A DNA stretch of 64,000 nucleotides, taken from the NCBI RefSeq assembly GCF_016597725.1, contig NZ_VCGY01000004.1, positions 124,001 through 188,000 of the forward strand. Reading direction: 5' to 3'. The notes below the pieces were generated by a model. It saw only the letters and a program-made list of their open reading frames with translations. It was not told where the DNA came from and ran no database searches. Shown piece after piece: positions 27,475-37,069 of this stretch (position 1 is its first letter; each line of letters begins with the position of its first letter). The position numbers and the translations under genes were made by a program. The DNA comes from Marinobacter sp. 1-4A. GTDB lineage: Bacteria > Pseudomonadota > Gammaproteobacteria > Pseudomonadales > Oleiphilaceae.

Positions 27475-28185
27475 TCATGGTCGAGGCTGGTTGTTATCAG
27501 CCTGCACAGCTCTTAAACGCTCCAGTACTTTCGCCCCATCGCTCGCGTCGTTGTCGATGCCGGCAGCCTTCAAACGAGCATCCAGATCACCGTTCTGTTG
27601 TTCCTCATCCAGCTCAGTCAAAGCAGCTTCGACGTCTTCGGCTTCGGTTTGCCGGGCACGAATCCGATCGGCTGATACGTTCAGGTCTTCCATGTAGCTG
27701 TGTAATCCCGTTGCGTGGCCCCGAAGCTGGCGGGTGACCTGTTCGGCGTGTCGGTTGGCTTTCGCCAGACGCATTTCACTGTAGAAGTGTTTCAGCGCAC
27801 GGCCGGAATCCCTTAGTTGGCGGCGCAGCTCGCTTTCCTGTTGCTGCAGCTTTGCGTGCTGTTGCTGCTGGCGTTGCAGTACGGTTTCATCCTTTGCAAT
27901 CAGGTTAGCCAGCTCCAGCGCCAAGGTTTCTTCGTTTTGCTCCAATGCTTGACTGGCTTGCAGTTCCCGTTTGCTAATAGCAGCTTGCAGGCCGGTGTTG
28001 TCGCGATCCAGCCGGGTTTTCTCAGCCATCAGGTGCGCCAGCTCTCGCTTTGATCGGGCAATGGCTGGCTCGGCGTCCCGCAGTTCCTGTTCAAAGATAC
28101 GAATGTCGTTAGCGTCTACCAGCCTTGCGACCGGTTCCTGGGCGGATGCTCTGAATAGAGTGTTCAGTTTGCGCCAAATGCTCAT
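27475..28185 (-). CDS. PspA/IM30 family protein
   Basis: A 236-residue protein, almost wholly helical coiled coil, opening with 'MSIWRKLNTLFRA' like the amphipathic helix of PspA. PspA/IM30 (ESCRT-III superfamily) proteins polymerise on damaged inner membrane and help maintain the proton motive force. No pspF, pspB or pspC is present; instead it follows a YiaAB-type membrane protein by four bases, with a divergent XRE regulator. Confidence 0.82.
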   Translation of the reverse strand: MSIWRKLNTLFRASAQEPVARLVDANDIRIFEQELRDAEPAIARSKRELAHLMAEKTRLDRDNTGLQAAISKRELQASQALEQNEETLALELANLIAKDETVLQRQQQQHAKLQQQESELRRQLRDSGRALKHFYSEMRLAKANRHAEQVTRQLRGHATGLHSYMEDLNVSADRIRARQTEAEDVEAALTELDEEQQNGDLDARLKAAGIDNDASDGAKVLERLRAVQADNNQPRP

Positions 28186-28189
28186 GGTG

Positions 28190-28459
28190 TTACTCCCCGT
28201 ATTCTTTCAGCAGCTGATGGGTACGAGCCTCGGAAATGCGGTTCGCAATGCGGTGTTGCTCGTGTTCATCACGCAGCGTTTTCGACAATGTGATGGTGGT
28301 GCTGACGAGAAACAGAGCGCTGATCGCCATGTAACCTTTTATCACGATATCGACGGGCGCAAGCACCACGCCCGCAGCGGCGGCAAACAGTGCAATCGCG
28401 AATGAAACCTTCACAAAAAATACCCAGGAGTTTGAGTTGCTCTTCAGTTCGCTATCCAT
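28190..28459 (-). CDS. YiaAB-type two-helix inner membrane protein
   Basis: An 89-residue protein with two membrane helices (about 11-33 and 38-60) and the YiaA/YiaB ending 'LSKTLRDEHEQ'. Function is unknown. It is cotranscribed with the PspA-like gene and could act as its membrane partner; that is inference from position. Confidence 0.75.
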   Translation of the reverse strand: MDSELKSNSNSWVFFVKVSFAIALFAAAAGVVLAPVDIVIKGYMAISALFLVSTTITLSKTLRDEHEQHRIANRISEARTHQLLKEYGE

Positions 28460-28560
28460 GATGTTTTCCTCGTTGGCTTTGTTGTTGGGACAGCCGAACT
28501 TTGCGCTATCACTGGATACGTCGCGAGTGAATCCCCAAAGGTATTGCTAGCGTATCTATC

Positions 28561-28581
28561 AGGTATCGAATAGTGATACCT
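28561..28581. promoter_or_regulatory. Palindromic operator between YiaAB-pspA and the XRE regulator
   Basis: AGGTATC and GATACCT form a perfect 7-7-7 inverted repeat. Related half-sites (GGTAT, GTATC) lie just upstream at 28540-28556. The site is about 30 bases before the regulator ATG in a 153-base divergent gap, a natural place for autoregulation and control of the YiaAB-PspA operon. Confidence 0.55.
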
Positions 28582-28612
28582 TTTCGAGTGGGAACCTAAT
28601 GGGAGGTGAATC

Positions 28613-29392
28613 ATGGCGCAAACCAGTGCCATTGTTGGTGAGCTTAAACGGCAGCTACGGTCTCATGGCCTGACCTATCAAGACGTTGCTGAGGCTCTGG
28701 ATCTCTCGGAGGCGAGTGTTAAGCGTTTGTTTTCTGAGAAGCAGTTTTCGCTCAAGCGTCTTGATCAAATTTGCGCACTGATGGGGATGGAGATCAGTGA
28801 TGTTGTTCGCAAGCTGTCGCCAGAGCTTGAAGTCGAGCAACTGAGCCTGGAACAAGAGCGGGAACTGGTGTCGGATGTACGACTGTTACTGGTGGCAGTC
28901 TGCGCCATGAACCGTTGTCAGTTTCAGGAGATCCATCAGGTTTACGATGTGCCTGAAACCGATTTGATTGGTTATTTCGCCAAGCTGGATCGTATGGGGG
29001 TACTGGAGTTGTTACCCGGTAACCGGTTCAAGTTGTTGGTCAGCCACGATTTCGCCTGGCAGCCAGGCGGGCCGATACAGCGCTTTTTCGAAGCGGAAGT
29101 GCAGCAGGATTTTCTGAGATGTCGGTTTAATCACCCCGGTGAACTGAGACTGTTTGTGAGTGGCATGCTGTCTGCTCAGTCCAACGAGGTGGTGCAGCAG
29201 AAGCTCAAACGGTTGGCTCTGGAGTTTCGACACTGCCATGAAGAAGATCTTGCATTGCCTCTAGAGCATCGGTTTGGAGTGAGCCTGTTGATGGCCATGC
29301 GCCCATGGGAGATTGAGGCTTTTGACAGTTTTCGGCGCCCAGAGACACGTAAGGACTACCCATCGGTTAGCCGGAGAGGCCAAAGTGGCTAA
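28613..29392 (+). CDS. XRE family transcriptional regulator
   Basis: A 259-residue protein with an N-terminal helix-turn-helix of Cro/C1 type (about 8-65; 'LTYQDVAEALDLSEASVKRLF') and a 190-residue C-terminal domain I cannot name. GGGAGGTG precedes the ATG. It is divergent from the YiaAB-PspA operon across a palindromic site, so it probably senses an envelope or metabolic signal and controls that operon. Confidence 0.83.
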   Translation: MAQTSAIVGELKRQLRSHGLTYQDVAEALDLSEASVKRLFSEKQFSLKRLDQICALMGMEISDVVRKLSPELEVEQLSLEQERELVSDVRLLLVAVCAMNRCQFQEIHQVYDVPETDLIGYFAKLDRMGVLELLPGNRFKLLVSHDFAWQPGGPIQRFFEAEVQQDFLRCRFNHPGELRLFVSGMLSAQSNEVVQQKLKRLALEFRHCHEEDLALPLEHRFGVSLLMAMRPWEIEAFDSFRRPETRKDYPSVSRRGQSG

Positions 29393-29406
29393 AAGCTGGT
29401 TCTGTG

Positions 29407-29688
29407 ATGCCTGAAACCAACATTTTTATGCCTGAACCGAACTTTGAGGCAGTAACGGGCCAGTGGGCTGCAATTGTCGAGATGAATGCTAGGGCAGGGC
29501 TAAGAGCGAGTGCTTTGTTGATTCGGTCAAGTTGTTTGGTCAAAAGCGTTGGCTTGCAAGCTTCCGGGATTATCCAACATTCTTTTATGCCGGAGGAGGT
29601 CAAGTCAGCATATGAGGAGCTTGTTATTCAACGAATTAAAATCATGGCGGAACACCAGAGTCTATTCAAACCTTGGAGCAGGATCTAA
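29407..29688 (+). CDS. Possible small protein, 93 residues
   Basis: An open frame in the gap between the XRE gene and the convergent subtilase gene, overlapping the latter by 23 bases. The product is amphipathic and helical ('GQWAAIVEMNARAGLRASALLIRS'), slightly phasin-like in character, but I do not recognise it and there is no good ribosome site. It may be spurious. Confidence 0.3.
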   Translation: MPETNIFMPEPNFEAVTGQWAAIVEMNARAGLRASALLIRSSCLVKSVGLQASGIIQHSFMPEEVKSAYEELVIQRIKIMAEHQSLFKPWSRI

Positions 29689-31327
29689 CGCCCACAACCT
29701 GCGCGCTGACATTGAGGCTGAGTGTTTTCCCATAGCGGCAGCCAGTGCCATCCAGTTTACAGATATCAAACAGATACTCGTTTTCTGTAAGCTCAATGTT
29801 CGGTATTAGGAATTTGGATTCTTGGCTTGCAGCTATAATTGTAGCTTCGCTTGCGGGCTGATTTTTCGGAAGAACAAAAACCGTATAGTGCTCATCGTTG
29901 GAAAGAGGCCCCAGATTGCTGCTGTCTATTTCATAGAGAGTCTCTAGCTGCGATGGGTCTACCGAAGTGTTCAGGTAAGCATTTCGGTGACACCTAGCTG
30001 CATCAGCCAGCGCAGGTTTGAAGCTTGGTTGTATATCAGACAAGTCCTCATCAAATTTTGTGATCATCTGGTTTGCATCTGCGATACCCCCTTTGAACAC
30101 GTTTGTGTCGTAATCCTGCGGATAGCGACTGGCTTCCTTTACTCGAAGGGCTAACCGCTCAGGCGACAGGGTAGGTGCATATTGTTTCAGTAGCCCTGCA
30201 ATGCCAGTAATGTTGGGTGTGGCAAACGAAGTTCCGAACCAGAGACTGGCCTCACCCTCACCATTTAAGGTGCGGACCAGTTCGCCCAATGCCGCAATGT
30301 CGATCCCGGAGCCGCGGTTTGAAAAGTCAGATGGTTGGCCTCTGCGATCTACAGAACCCACGGTGATAACGTTGTTGCAGTTCGCAGGCGAATAGCCGCT
30401 AACATCCGTTCCATCATTGCCAGCCGCAACAACCACGAGAACACCTTTTGATATAGCAAAATCGATAGCCTCTTGCATATAAGTCGGGCATTCAGATGCG
30501 GATGATCCTAGAGAAATATTTATAATATCTACCGATTTGGCAAGGGTAGGAGCTGCGCCAGTAGGCCGGCCTGCGAGCCAATATATCCCTGTGGCGACGT
30601 CGTTCAAGGCACCATACCCGCAGCTCATTACTCGGGCGGCATAAAGCTCTGTATCCAAAATTCCTGCAACGCCCTCAAAGTTGTTTGTGGTTGCCGCAAT
30701 GATGCCCGCCACAGCCGTGCCGTGGCTATCTGTGCAGGATGGGTTAATTTGAGAGGCATAGAAATCGGCCCCGGGGCCATCGACGGTTGAGAAGTTATAT
30801 CCTTCGGTATAGATCAGGTCACTAATTTGGTGGAATCCTGAATCAGCTACGCCTATGCGCAGCTTTCGCTTCTGAACAGATTTGCGGGCGGCAGCGAGAA
30901 TGTCATGAACACCCGGATACTCCTGTGTGGGTGCCTGCCAGGCCCACTGATCTGAGAAAGCGGGATCATTTGGCGTGTTGCTTATCGACTGTGATCTTAC
31001 AGAGCTAGGCGCTAGAACTATTGGAGCCTTGGGCATTCTGGGATTTGAAACCGGATAGTTCGGTTCTACGGCGAGTACCTCGGGTTTTTGTTTTAAGTAG
31101 GCCGCATATCCCTCCGCATCTTTTGTTTCTACATGTACGACCTCAGCCCGATTAACCGCCCCTGAGCTTTGTGTAGTTAGTTCACCTGTTCGGTAGCTAA
31201 CAACAAACGACACCTTGCTTCTTTGTTCGGCCGGAGCGTGCGCAAGCTGACGAGGCATTTCGCCCGCTTCTACGCCTACGGAAAGCAAGATTGTGAGCAC
31301 TAAGCCAAATGTTCTATTAGATCGCAT
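29666..31327 (-). CDS. Exported S8 family serine peptidase (subtilase)
   Basis: About 553 residues: signal peptide (MRSNRTFGLVLTILLSVGVEA), a propeptide-like region (about 25-120), a subtilisin domain (about 140-420) and a 130-residue C-terminal region. The triad is visible as Asp in 'IGVADSG', His in 'DSHGTAVAGI' and Ser in 'GTSFATPN', with oxyanion Asn in 'AAGNDG'. It should be a secreted or periplasmic protease. It is the last gene after the lipoprotein gene, overlapping it by about 11 bases. Confidence 0.88.
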   Translation of the reverse strand: MRSNRTFGLVLTILLSVGVEAGEMPRQLAHAPAEQRSKVSFVVSYRTGELTTQSSGAVNRAEVVHVETKDAEGYAAYLKQKPEVLAVEPNYPVSNPRMPKAPIVLAPSSVRSQSISNTPNDPAFSDQWAWQAPTQEYPGVHDILAAARKSVQKRKLRIGVADSGFHQISDLIYTEGYNFSTVDGPGADFYASQINPSCTDSHGTAVAGIIAATTNNFEGVAGILDTELYAARVMSCGYGALNDVATGIYWLAGRPTGAAPTLAKSVDIINISLGSSASECPTYMQEAIDFAISKGVLVVVAAGNDGTDVSGYSPANCNNVITVGSVDRRGQPSDFSNRGSGIDIAALGELVRTLNGEGEASLWFGTSFATPNITGIAGLLKQYAPTLSPERLALRVKEASRYPQDYDTNVFKGGIADANQMITKFDEDLSDIQPSFKPALADAARCHRNAYLNTSVDPSQLETLYEIDSSNLGPLSNDEHYTVFVLPKNQPASEATIIAASQESKFLIPNIELTENEYLFDICKLDGTGCRYGKTLSLNVSAQVVGVRSCSKV

Positions 31328-32261
31328 CGCAAAGAACATCCTGAGACAAGCTGGTTCGAAGAAGGCTAGTGATCATGTTGTAGGGCGGCTTTAGCTGAAA
31401 TGTCTGTCCGTGCCAGTCGCCGTAAACAGGATTGCCGACAAAACGGGAAAAAAATCCGGCTTGTTCGGAGAATGATAAGGTGCCAGCCGTCAGCGTGGGA
31501 GCGAAAATCTCACTAAAGTGAGAAATACTCATGAGTTTCTCAACCCCATAGGCTCCGTGATCTCTAGCAAGCACATCGATATGTTGTACTAGCTGGTTCA
31601 GCTCAACGTCTGTGGCGTGTCCCTGATGATAATCTGAATAGGTCGTTTCAAGTTCTGAGAGTTTAGAGTCAAGCAAGCTATAGGCAAGTGAATGCTCGGG
31701 AACGAAGTCTTCTATTAACCGGCTTTTCTCTGAATGTTTAATCACCCCGTTTAAATAGGCGGTATCGACTGCAAAATGGTACAGCGTCAAGTCCTGCTCA
31801 AGGCGGAGAAGGGAAGCGCTATCGTCGATAGTCTGTCGGGTACGTTTTTCCAGCGTTTCAGCTGAAGTGTTCCGTACGTGAACAGAAATAGGCTCCCTGA
31901 AAGTCGAGTTCTCATTAGTGAACGTCAGAAATAGTTCAACAGTTCTCGGGGCGTCAACGCTGGGAGTGTGGAGATAAACTCCCTCGTCGTCTGCTACGAT
32001 GGTAATGTTTGAAGCTGTACCAGTTTCACTAGCGGAGCCTTGAAAAGACGATCCGTTGAAATCGACAGCAAGAAACACTTCCGACTCTTCGTCGATGGAT
32101 AGATAGCTGCTTTCGAGTGCTGGGCGTTCGGGGAGTAGGGTATTTTCGGTTGCTCCGGGAGTATCAGTTGCATTACCTCCGGAGCTGCCACCTCCGCAAC
32201 CGGCTATGGGTAGAGTTAGAATGCCGAGCAATAAAACTAACGCTGGGTTTCCCAAATTCAT
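31317..32261 (-). CDS. Hypothetical lipoprotein
   Basis: A 314-residue protein with a clear lipobox, 'LPIAGC' (lipidated Cys22), and then a glycine/serine-rich linker. The region about 45-130 looks like a beta-rich, immunoglobulin-like segment; about 135-310 is mainly helical. I do not recognise a family. It lies between a diguanylate cyclase gene (21 bases away) and a subtilase gene (overlapping), so the three are probably cotranscribed. Confidence 0.7.
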   Translation of the reverse strand: MNLGNPALVLLLGILTLPIAGCGGGSSGGNATDTPGATENTLLPERPALESSYLSIDEESEVFLAVDFNGSSFQGSASETGTASNITIVADDEGVYLHTPSVDAPRTVELFLTFTNENSTFREPISVHVRNTSAETLEKRTRQTIDDSASLLRLEQDLTLYHFAVDTAYLNGVIKHSEKSRLIEDFVPEHSLAYSLLDSKLSELETTYSDYHQGHATDVELNQLVQHIDVLARDHGAYGVEKLMSISHFSEIFAPTLTAGTLSFSEQAGFFSRFVGNPVYGDWHGQTFQLKPPYNMITSLLRTSLSQDVLCDAI

Positions 32262-32282
32262 GTTTTGGCCTGACTGAATTCG

Positions 32283-33971
32283 TTAAGGCGCACAGCGTAC
32301 CTGATTCCTACCCGCCGCCTTGGCCTCGTATAGGGCGCTGTCGGCCCGGTTGAGGGCTTTTTCTAAAGATTCCGACGCTGTTTTTATCTCGGCAATACCC
32401 GCACTGACCGTCACCAGAACAGAAACACCATTACCAGCCTCAGTAACATGTTGCTCAACGCTCCTACGAATACGCTCGGCGTAGTCTTGAGCCTCTGATG
32501 TGTCAGCCCCGGGTAAAAGAATCATAAATTCTTCACCGCCGAACCTTGAAATCAAATCCTGATCCCTACTGATCCTTCGGAAAATTTCTGCCACATTAAT
32601 CAATACACGGTCGCCTGCTTGGTGGCCATAGGTGTCGTTGACTGTTTTGAAATGATCGATATCCACAGCGATGACAGAAGTCGGTTCGCCTTTAGAGGCT
32701 GCTTGTCTGACCATTTGCTCACCTTCAACCATAAAATAGCGTCGATTAAACACAGCGGTAAGCGGATCGGTGGCAGCTTGCCGTTTGAGTTCAGCCTGCT
32801 GGGAGCGGATTTTTTCCAGCACTCGGATTCGGTACGAGATAATAAACGCGAGCATGAGGGCTTCTAGTACTATACCGAGAACAACTCCATGGCTATTAAA
32901 ATAATTGGGTTCAATGATTCCCTTGTAGTACATCATGGCAAGGCCATTGAATAGTACGAAGAATAAGTGACCGATAAGAAAGAATTTGATTAACGGGTTG
33001 CCTTTTAAAAGCAGTGAAACGCTGACTAAACTCGTCACTACCATCGTCAATGCCACGAGACTGCTAATGACCTCAAGCACCGCGATGATGTCGATCAGGC
33101 CATAACAGAAGCCCGCAACAATCACGGCCAGCATGCCCTGTAAAAACCGATGTTCCGTTGGGTAAAATCGTCGGGTTTCGAAAATGGCCATCATGAACAA
33201 AAGCAAAAAAATCAGTATGGTAAATCCCGACAGATTAAGTATGAAAACGGAATCTCCATAAGCGTTGAATACTCTGGCAATCAGCCCGTAAGAAAGGGAA
33301 ATCCAGATGAGGCCTGAAACCAGATATAGGGAATAAAGAATATTTTCTTGCTTGCGAGAGGCAAGGAAAAGCAAGCAGTTATAGAACACCAGTGCCAAAA
33401 GCATTCCTGCCAGCACAGCGATGTCGAGCCCACCTCTGGTGACTGCCTCCCGGGAATGTTTGAGATCGAAAACTTCCGCTGCAAAGTAGTGATGGGAGTA
33501 CAGTTGGCTGTACACGTAAAAAACGGTTGTTTCCCCGGCAGGCACCGAGAATGGATAGATGACCGTTCCCAAATGCATCAGTGGGTGGTTGCTGGCTTCG
33601 TTAAGATCAACGTATGTCTGGCCAATCAGCTTATCAGCACGCTCTTCAAAAACTTCAATTGAGCGAATTTGATACGCCTGAGGCAGGTGGAGGTAGAGGT
33701 GTTTATCGTCGGTATCGGAGTTATGCAGGGCGATTCGATACCAGGTTGCCTGAAGGCCAGTACCCACTGGGGCGATGTTTCCGGATGCTTCAAACGTTTG
33801 TTCACGAACCGCCTCGTAATCCAGCAGTCGCGCATCGCCGGCGAAATACCCAACCTGAAAGTCGGTTAACTCAACGTCGTCGCCAGCCACATCCACAACC
33901 GGCGCGGCCTGAGCGAGGTTGCAAGCCAACCAAATGGCTACCAAAACTAAATAGAGTGAGAGCTTGGGCAT
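32283..33971 (-). CDS. 7TMR-DISM receptor with GGDEF diguanylate cyclase domain
   Basis: About 562 residues: signal peptide, an extracytoplasmic DISM sensor domain (about 35-170), seven membrane spans (about 180-380), then GGDEF with 'RFGGEEFMILLPG'. The upstream RDQD, five residues before GGEEF, matches the RxxD inhibitory site. DISM domains are thought to bind carbohydrate or small-molecule ligands; the output here would be c-di-GMP. AAGGA stands before the chosen ATG (MPKLSLYL); an ATG at 34004 is the longer option. First gene of the trio with lipoprotein and subtilase. Confidence 0.88.
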   Translation of the reverse strand: MPKLSLYLVLVAIWLACNLAQAAPVVDVAGDDVELTDFQVGYFAGDARLLDYEAVREQTFEASGNIAPVGTGLQATWYRIALHNSDTDDKHLYLHLPQAYQIRSIEVFEERADKLIGQTYVDLNEASNHPLMHLGTVIYPFSVPAGETTVFYVYSQLYSHHYFAAEVFDLKHSREAVTRGGLDIAVLAGMLLALVFYNCLLFLASRKQENILYSLYLVSGLIWISLSYGLIARVFNAYGDSVFILNLSGFTILIFLLLFMMAIFETRRFYPTEHRFLQGMLAVIVAGFCYGLIDIIAVLEVISSLVALTMVVTSLVSVSLLLKGNPLIKFFLIGHLFFVLFNGLAMMYYKGIIEPNYFNSHGVVLGIVLEALMLAFIISYRIRVLEKIRSQQAELKRQAATDPLTAVFNRRYFMVEGEQMVRQAASKGEPTSVIAVDIDHFKTVNDTYGHQAGDRVLINVAEIFRRISRDQDLISRFGGEEFMILLPGADTSEAQDYAERIRRSVEQHVTEAGNGVSVLVTVSAGIAEIKTASESLEKALNRADSALYEAKAAGRNQVRCAP

Positions 33972-34173
33972 TAAGGCAATCCTTGGCACTCTTGGCGACC
34001 CCATGTTCTCAATCCATTAAAGTGTTTTGTAATGAACAGTATAGTATCAGGACACACCCGGTACGCTGAAACTAGGAAAAGAGTTTAGCAGTGTCCAGCG
34101 CGGCCGCTCACAATGTAGACTCATTCCTCCGAAATAAAAAACACAATAACAACATCCGAAAAGAGATAACGCG

Positions 34174-35913
34174 ATGACCCCGTACGATTTCATCATCGAA
34201 GGCGGCCGTTACTTCGACGGCACTGGCGCACCATCTTCCATTCGTAATTTGGCGGTCAAAGACGGCCGTATTGCGAAAGTTACTGCAGACCCTCTCCCTC
34301 ATGATCAGGCCAACCGTGTAATCGACGCAGCTGGTAAATGGGTCACGCCGGGATTTCTGGATACTCATACCCATTACGATGCCGAGTTATTGGTGAGCCC
34401 GAGCCTTTCTGAATCTGTGCGTCATGGTGTCACTACGGTGCTGGTGGGTAGTTGTTCTCTAAGCATGATTTGCAGCGACTGTGAAGATGCTTCAGACATT
34501 TTTACTCGCGTTGAAACCGTACCGAGGGAGCGGGTACTGCCGATTTTGAAGGAACACAAAACTTGGTCGACCCCAAAACAGTGGGTTGAGCACATTAAAC
34601 AGATGCCCCTCGGCCCTAACGTGGTCAGCTTTCTGGGCCATAGCGACATGCGGGTGGGTGTGATGGGGTTGAGTCGCGCCACAGACTTGTCCATCCAGCC
34701 CACTGAAGAAGAATTGCAGACTATGGAGCGTCTGTTGAAAGAAGCGCTTGATGAAGGCTTCCTCGGCCTGTCGACCATGTGCTTGAAGTGGGACAAGGTG
34801 GATGGTGATCGCGAATGGTCCAAGAGCTTGCCCAGCACTTACGCCAAGTGGGGTGAGGTCGTACGTTTGAATAAGCTCGTGCGCCAGTATGGCCGGGTGC
34901 ATCAAGGTGCGCCGAATGCCGCTACGCCTTTGCAGATTCTTCAGTATGTTCGTGAGTGCGTTGGGCTATTGCGGCGACCATTGAAAACGACTTTGATTAG
35001 TCAGATGGACTTAAAGGGCAGCGCCGCGTTAACAACCCTCACCAAGCTAACCTCATTGTTTACCAATGCCTTTCGGGGAGACTTCCGATGGCAGGTTCTG
35101 CCGACACCTTTTACTGTATACGCCGACGGTATTGACGTTGTGTTCTTTGAGGAATTTGGAGCAGGGGAGATGGCTCTGGATTTGAAAGATGCAGTGGAAC
35201 GAAACGACCTCCTGCAAAGTGAGGAATACCGACGTGACTTCCGGAAGTTCTATGGTGAAAAACTAAGCCCTCGGGTTTGGCAGCGGGATTTTGGTGACGC
35301 CATGATCATTGACTGCCCTGATGAATCACTAATCGGCAAAAACTTTGAAGAAGTGGCGAAGGCGCGCGGTATTCATGTGGTGGATTTGTTTCTTGATCTT
35401 GTCGTGGAGTTCGGCAAGAAAATACGTTGGTACACCACGGTTGGAAACCACCGTAAACAGGTTCTGAAACGACTGGTAAAAGACCCCACCACACTCATTA
35501 CTTTCAGCGATGCCGGTGCTCACATCCGCAATATGGCTTTCTACAACTTGCCGCTACGTATGTTGAAGTTGGTTCAGGAATCCATCGACGAGGGCGATGC
35601 GGTGATGACTATGGAACAGGCAGTTCATCGTTTGACCGGTGACCAGGCCGATTGGTTTGGTATCGAAGCGGGCAAAATTCGGGAGGGCGATCGCGCCGAT
35701 ATTGTGGTGCTCGATCCATCAGGCTTTAACCAGAACCTTGAAGAGGTTTCTTGGGGAGAAATGGAAAACTTTGATCTGCAAAGACTTGTTAACCGGAATC
35801 CGGGTATCGTGAAAACTGTAATGGTCAATGGAAAGCTGGCGGTAGATGAGGAAGAGTTTTTGCCGGAGTTTGGACGCGAGATGGGCTACGGTTCGTTTAT
35901 TCCCGCACGTTAA
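34174..35913 (+). CDS. D-aminoacylase-like amidohydrolase
   Basis: A 579-residue amidohydrolase of the N-acyl-D-amino-acid deacylase group. Metal ligand regions are 'GFLDTHTHYDAELL', the cysteine in 'VLVGSCSLS' (as in D-aminoacylase GNCG) and the aspartate in 'TFSDAGAH'. It should hydrolyse an amide or cyclic amide; many members annotated as D-aminoacylases act on other substrates. AGAGA precedes the ATG. It is convergent with the AraC gene (stops overlap by four bases). Confidence 0.83.
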   Translation: MTPYDFIIEGGRYFDGTGAPSSIRNLAVKDGRIAKVTADPLPHDQANRVIDAAGKWVTPGFLDTHTHYDAELLVSPSLSESVRHGVTTVLVGSCSLSMICSDCEDASDIFTRVETVPRERVLPILKEHKTWSTPKQWVEHIKQMPLGPNVVSFLGHSDMRVGVMGLSRATDLSIQPTEEELQTMERLLKEALDEGFLGLSTMCLKWDKVDGDREWSKSLPSTYAKWGEVVRLNKLVRQYGRVHQGAPNAATPLQILQYVRECVGLLRRPLKTTLISQMDLKGSAALTTLTKLTSLFTNAFRGDFRWQVLPTPFTVYADGIDVVFFEEFGAGEMALDLKDAVERNDLLQSEEYRRDFRKFYGEKLSPRVWQRDFGDAMIIDCPDESLIGKNFEEVAKARGIHVVDLFLDLVVEFGKKIRWYTTVGNHRKQVLKRLVKDPTTLITFSDAGAHIRNMAFYNLPLRMLKLVQESIDEGDAVMTMEQAVHRLTGDQADWFGIEAGKIREGDRADIVVLDPSGFNQNLEEVSWGEMENFDLQRLVNRNPGIVKTVMVNGKLAVDEEEFLPEFGREMGYGSFIPAR

Positions 35914-36923
35914 AGGCGTGGCTCTGTTCGAGTTTGTTTGCGCCAGACCCGAGGCGAGCATCCTTTCCATGTTTTGAAGGCCCTGCTAAAAGGTGCTAGG
36001 TCGGCGTAGCCTAAATTCAGAGCCAGCTGGGCCAAATCCATATCGGTGTTTTTCAAATACTGACAGGCGAGACGTTGGCGGTTTATTCGCAAGCGCTCAC
36101 CAAAGCTGGTGTTCTCGGATTTTAGGCGGTTTTGCAAGCTCCGCGGATGGCTGCCTAACACCCTAGCGACGGTATCCAGATTGCATTCGCCAGTAGGCAG
36201 TAGAGCTGTGATGCTTCGGTCTACTCGGGATCGCAGGCTAGGCGCCTTGATCTGTGTTTGGTTCCTCTGCCATTGCTGGCTGATGCGCTGGCGCACATCG
36301 TTTGTTGCCAGAACGGGTAAGTTCAGGAGTGAAGTAGGGTACTGCACTCGGTTCTCTAACCCGCCAAATTGCAGGTTTGGGCCTAGGAAAGCCCGATACG
36401 CCTCGAAGTTTCCGTTGTCGGCTAGGGCCAGTTCCACCTCTTCGGGCTGCGGTGCCCCCGCGTTCAGCTGCTTTGTGCCGCTTACAAGTAGCGCCAAGCT
36501 CAGAGCGATCAGTTGCCGGCAGTCCGTGCGGGCTTCGAACGCGAACGCCATCCGCATCTCCATCGCAGACCCATTAACATCCACATCAATCTGGACGCCA
36601 TGGGCATGGAAGGCCAAGTTGCGCAACAAAATACGGACGGCATCTGCAATCGTAGATTGCATACACATCAAAGACCCCAGGGCACCCACCGCTTCCAATC
36701 CCTGTCGATACCCCAACCGGGCGCCAAATTCCGGTGCACCACAGCGCTCCGCAGCCAAAGCTAGCAATTCCGCGAGACTTGTGTAAGGAATATACAGGTC
36801 GGTATCTTTCAAGAGGGCGGGGCTAAGGCCGACCTCACGCATTAACCGGTAAGGATGCTCGCCGTAGCCACGTACCATTTCGGGAAAGCCCACTAACGCC
36901 CCACTGCGTGCAAAATATTGCAT
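35910..36923 (-). CDS. AraC family transcriptional regulator
   Basis: About 337 residues: an N-terminal ligand-binding domain of the Arabinose_bd (OruR/ArgR-like) type (about 10-210) and a C-terminal AraC helix-turn-helix pair ('TVARVLGSHPRSLQNRL', 'LAQLALNLGYADLAPFSRAF'). The ATG MQYFARSGALV has AGGACAG upstream; the frame extends to 37058 without support. It is divergent from the KstD-like oxidoreductase gene and is the likely regulator of this catabolic island. Confidence 0.85.
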   Translation of the reverse strand: MQYFARSGALVGFPEMVRGYGEHPYRLMREVGLSPALLKDTDLYIPYTSLAELLALAAERCGAPEFGARLGYRQGLEAVGALGSLMCMQSTIADAVRILLRNLAFHAHGVQIDVDVNGSAMEMRMAFAFEARTDCRQLIALSLALLVSGTKQLNAGAPQPEEVELALADNGNFEAYRAFLGPNLQFGGLENRVQYPTSLLNLPVLATNDVRQRISQQWQRNQTQIKAPSLRSRVDRSITALLPTGECNLDTVARVLGSHPRSLQNRLKSENTSFGERLRINRQRLACQYLKNTDMDLAQLALNLGYADLAPFSRAFKTWKGCSPRVWRKQTRTEPRL

Positions 36924-37069
36924 GACGCCTGTCCTGAAAATGACTTCTGTTCGTGTATTGTCAAATTCTGGTTCGTGTTTGGTCAAGTAATTAAAGTTGA
37001 TCTGCATTATTCTGGTTATCCTTACGGCCAACCCAGCTTGATGTCCTACTAGCCCCAAGGAGTTTCTAT

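Noticed and set aside
34174..35913. Naming the amidohydrolase as a true D-aminoacylase
   Set aside because: Metal-site motifs fit the group, but substrate specificity within it is diverse and context suggests a different catabolic role.
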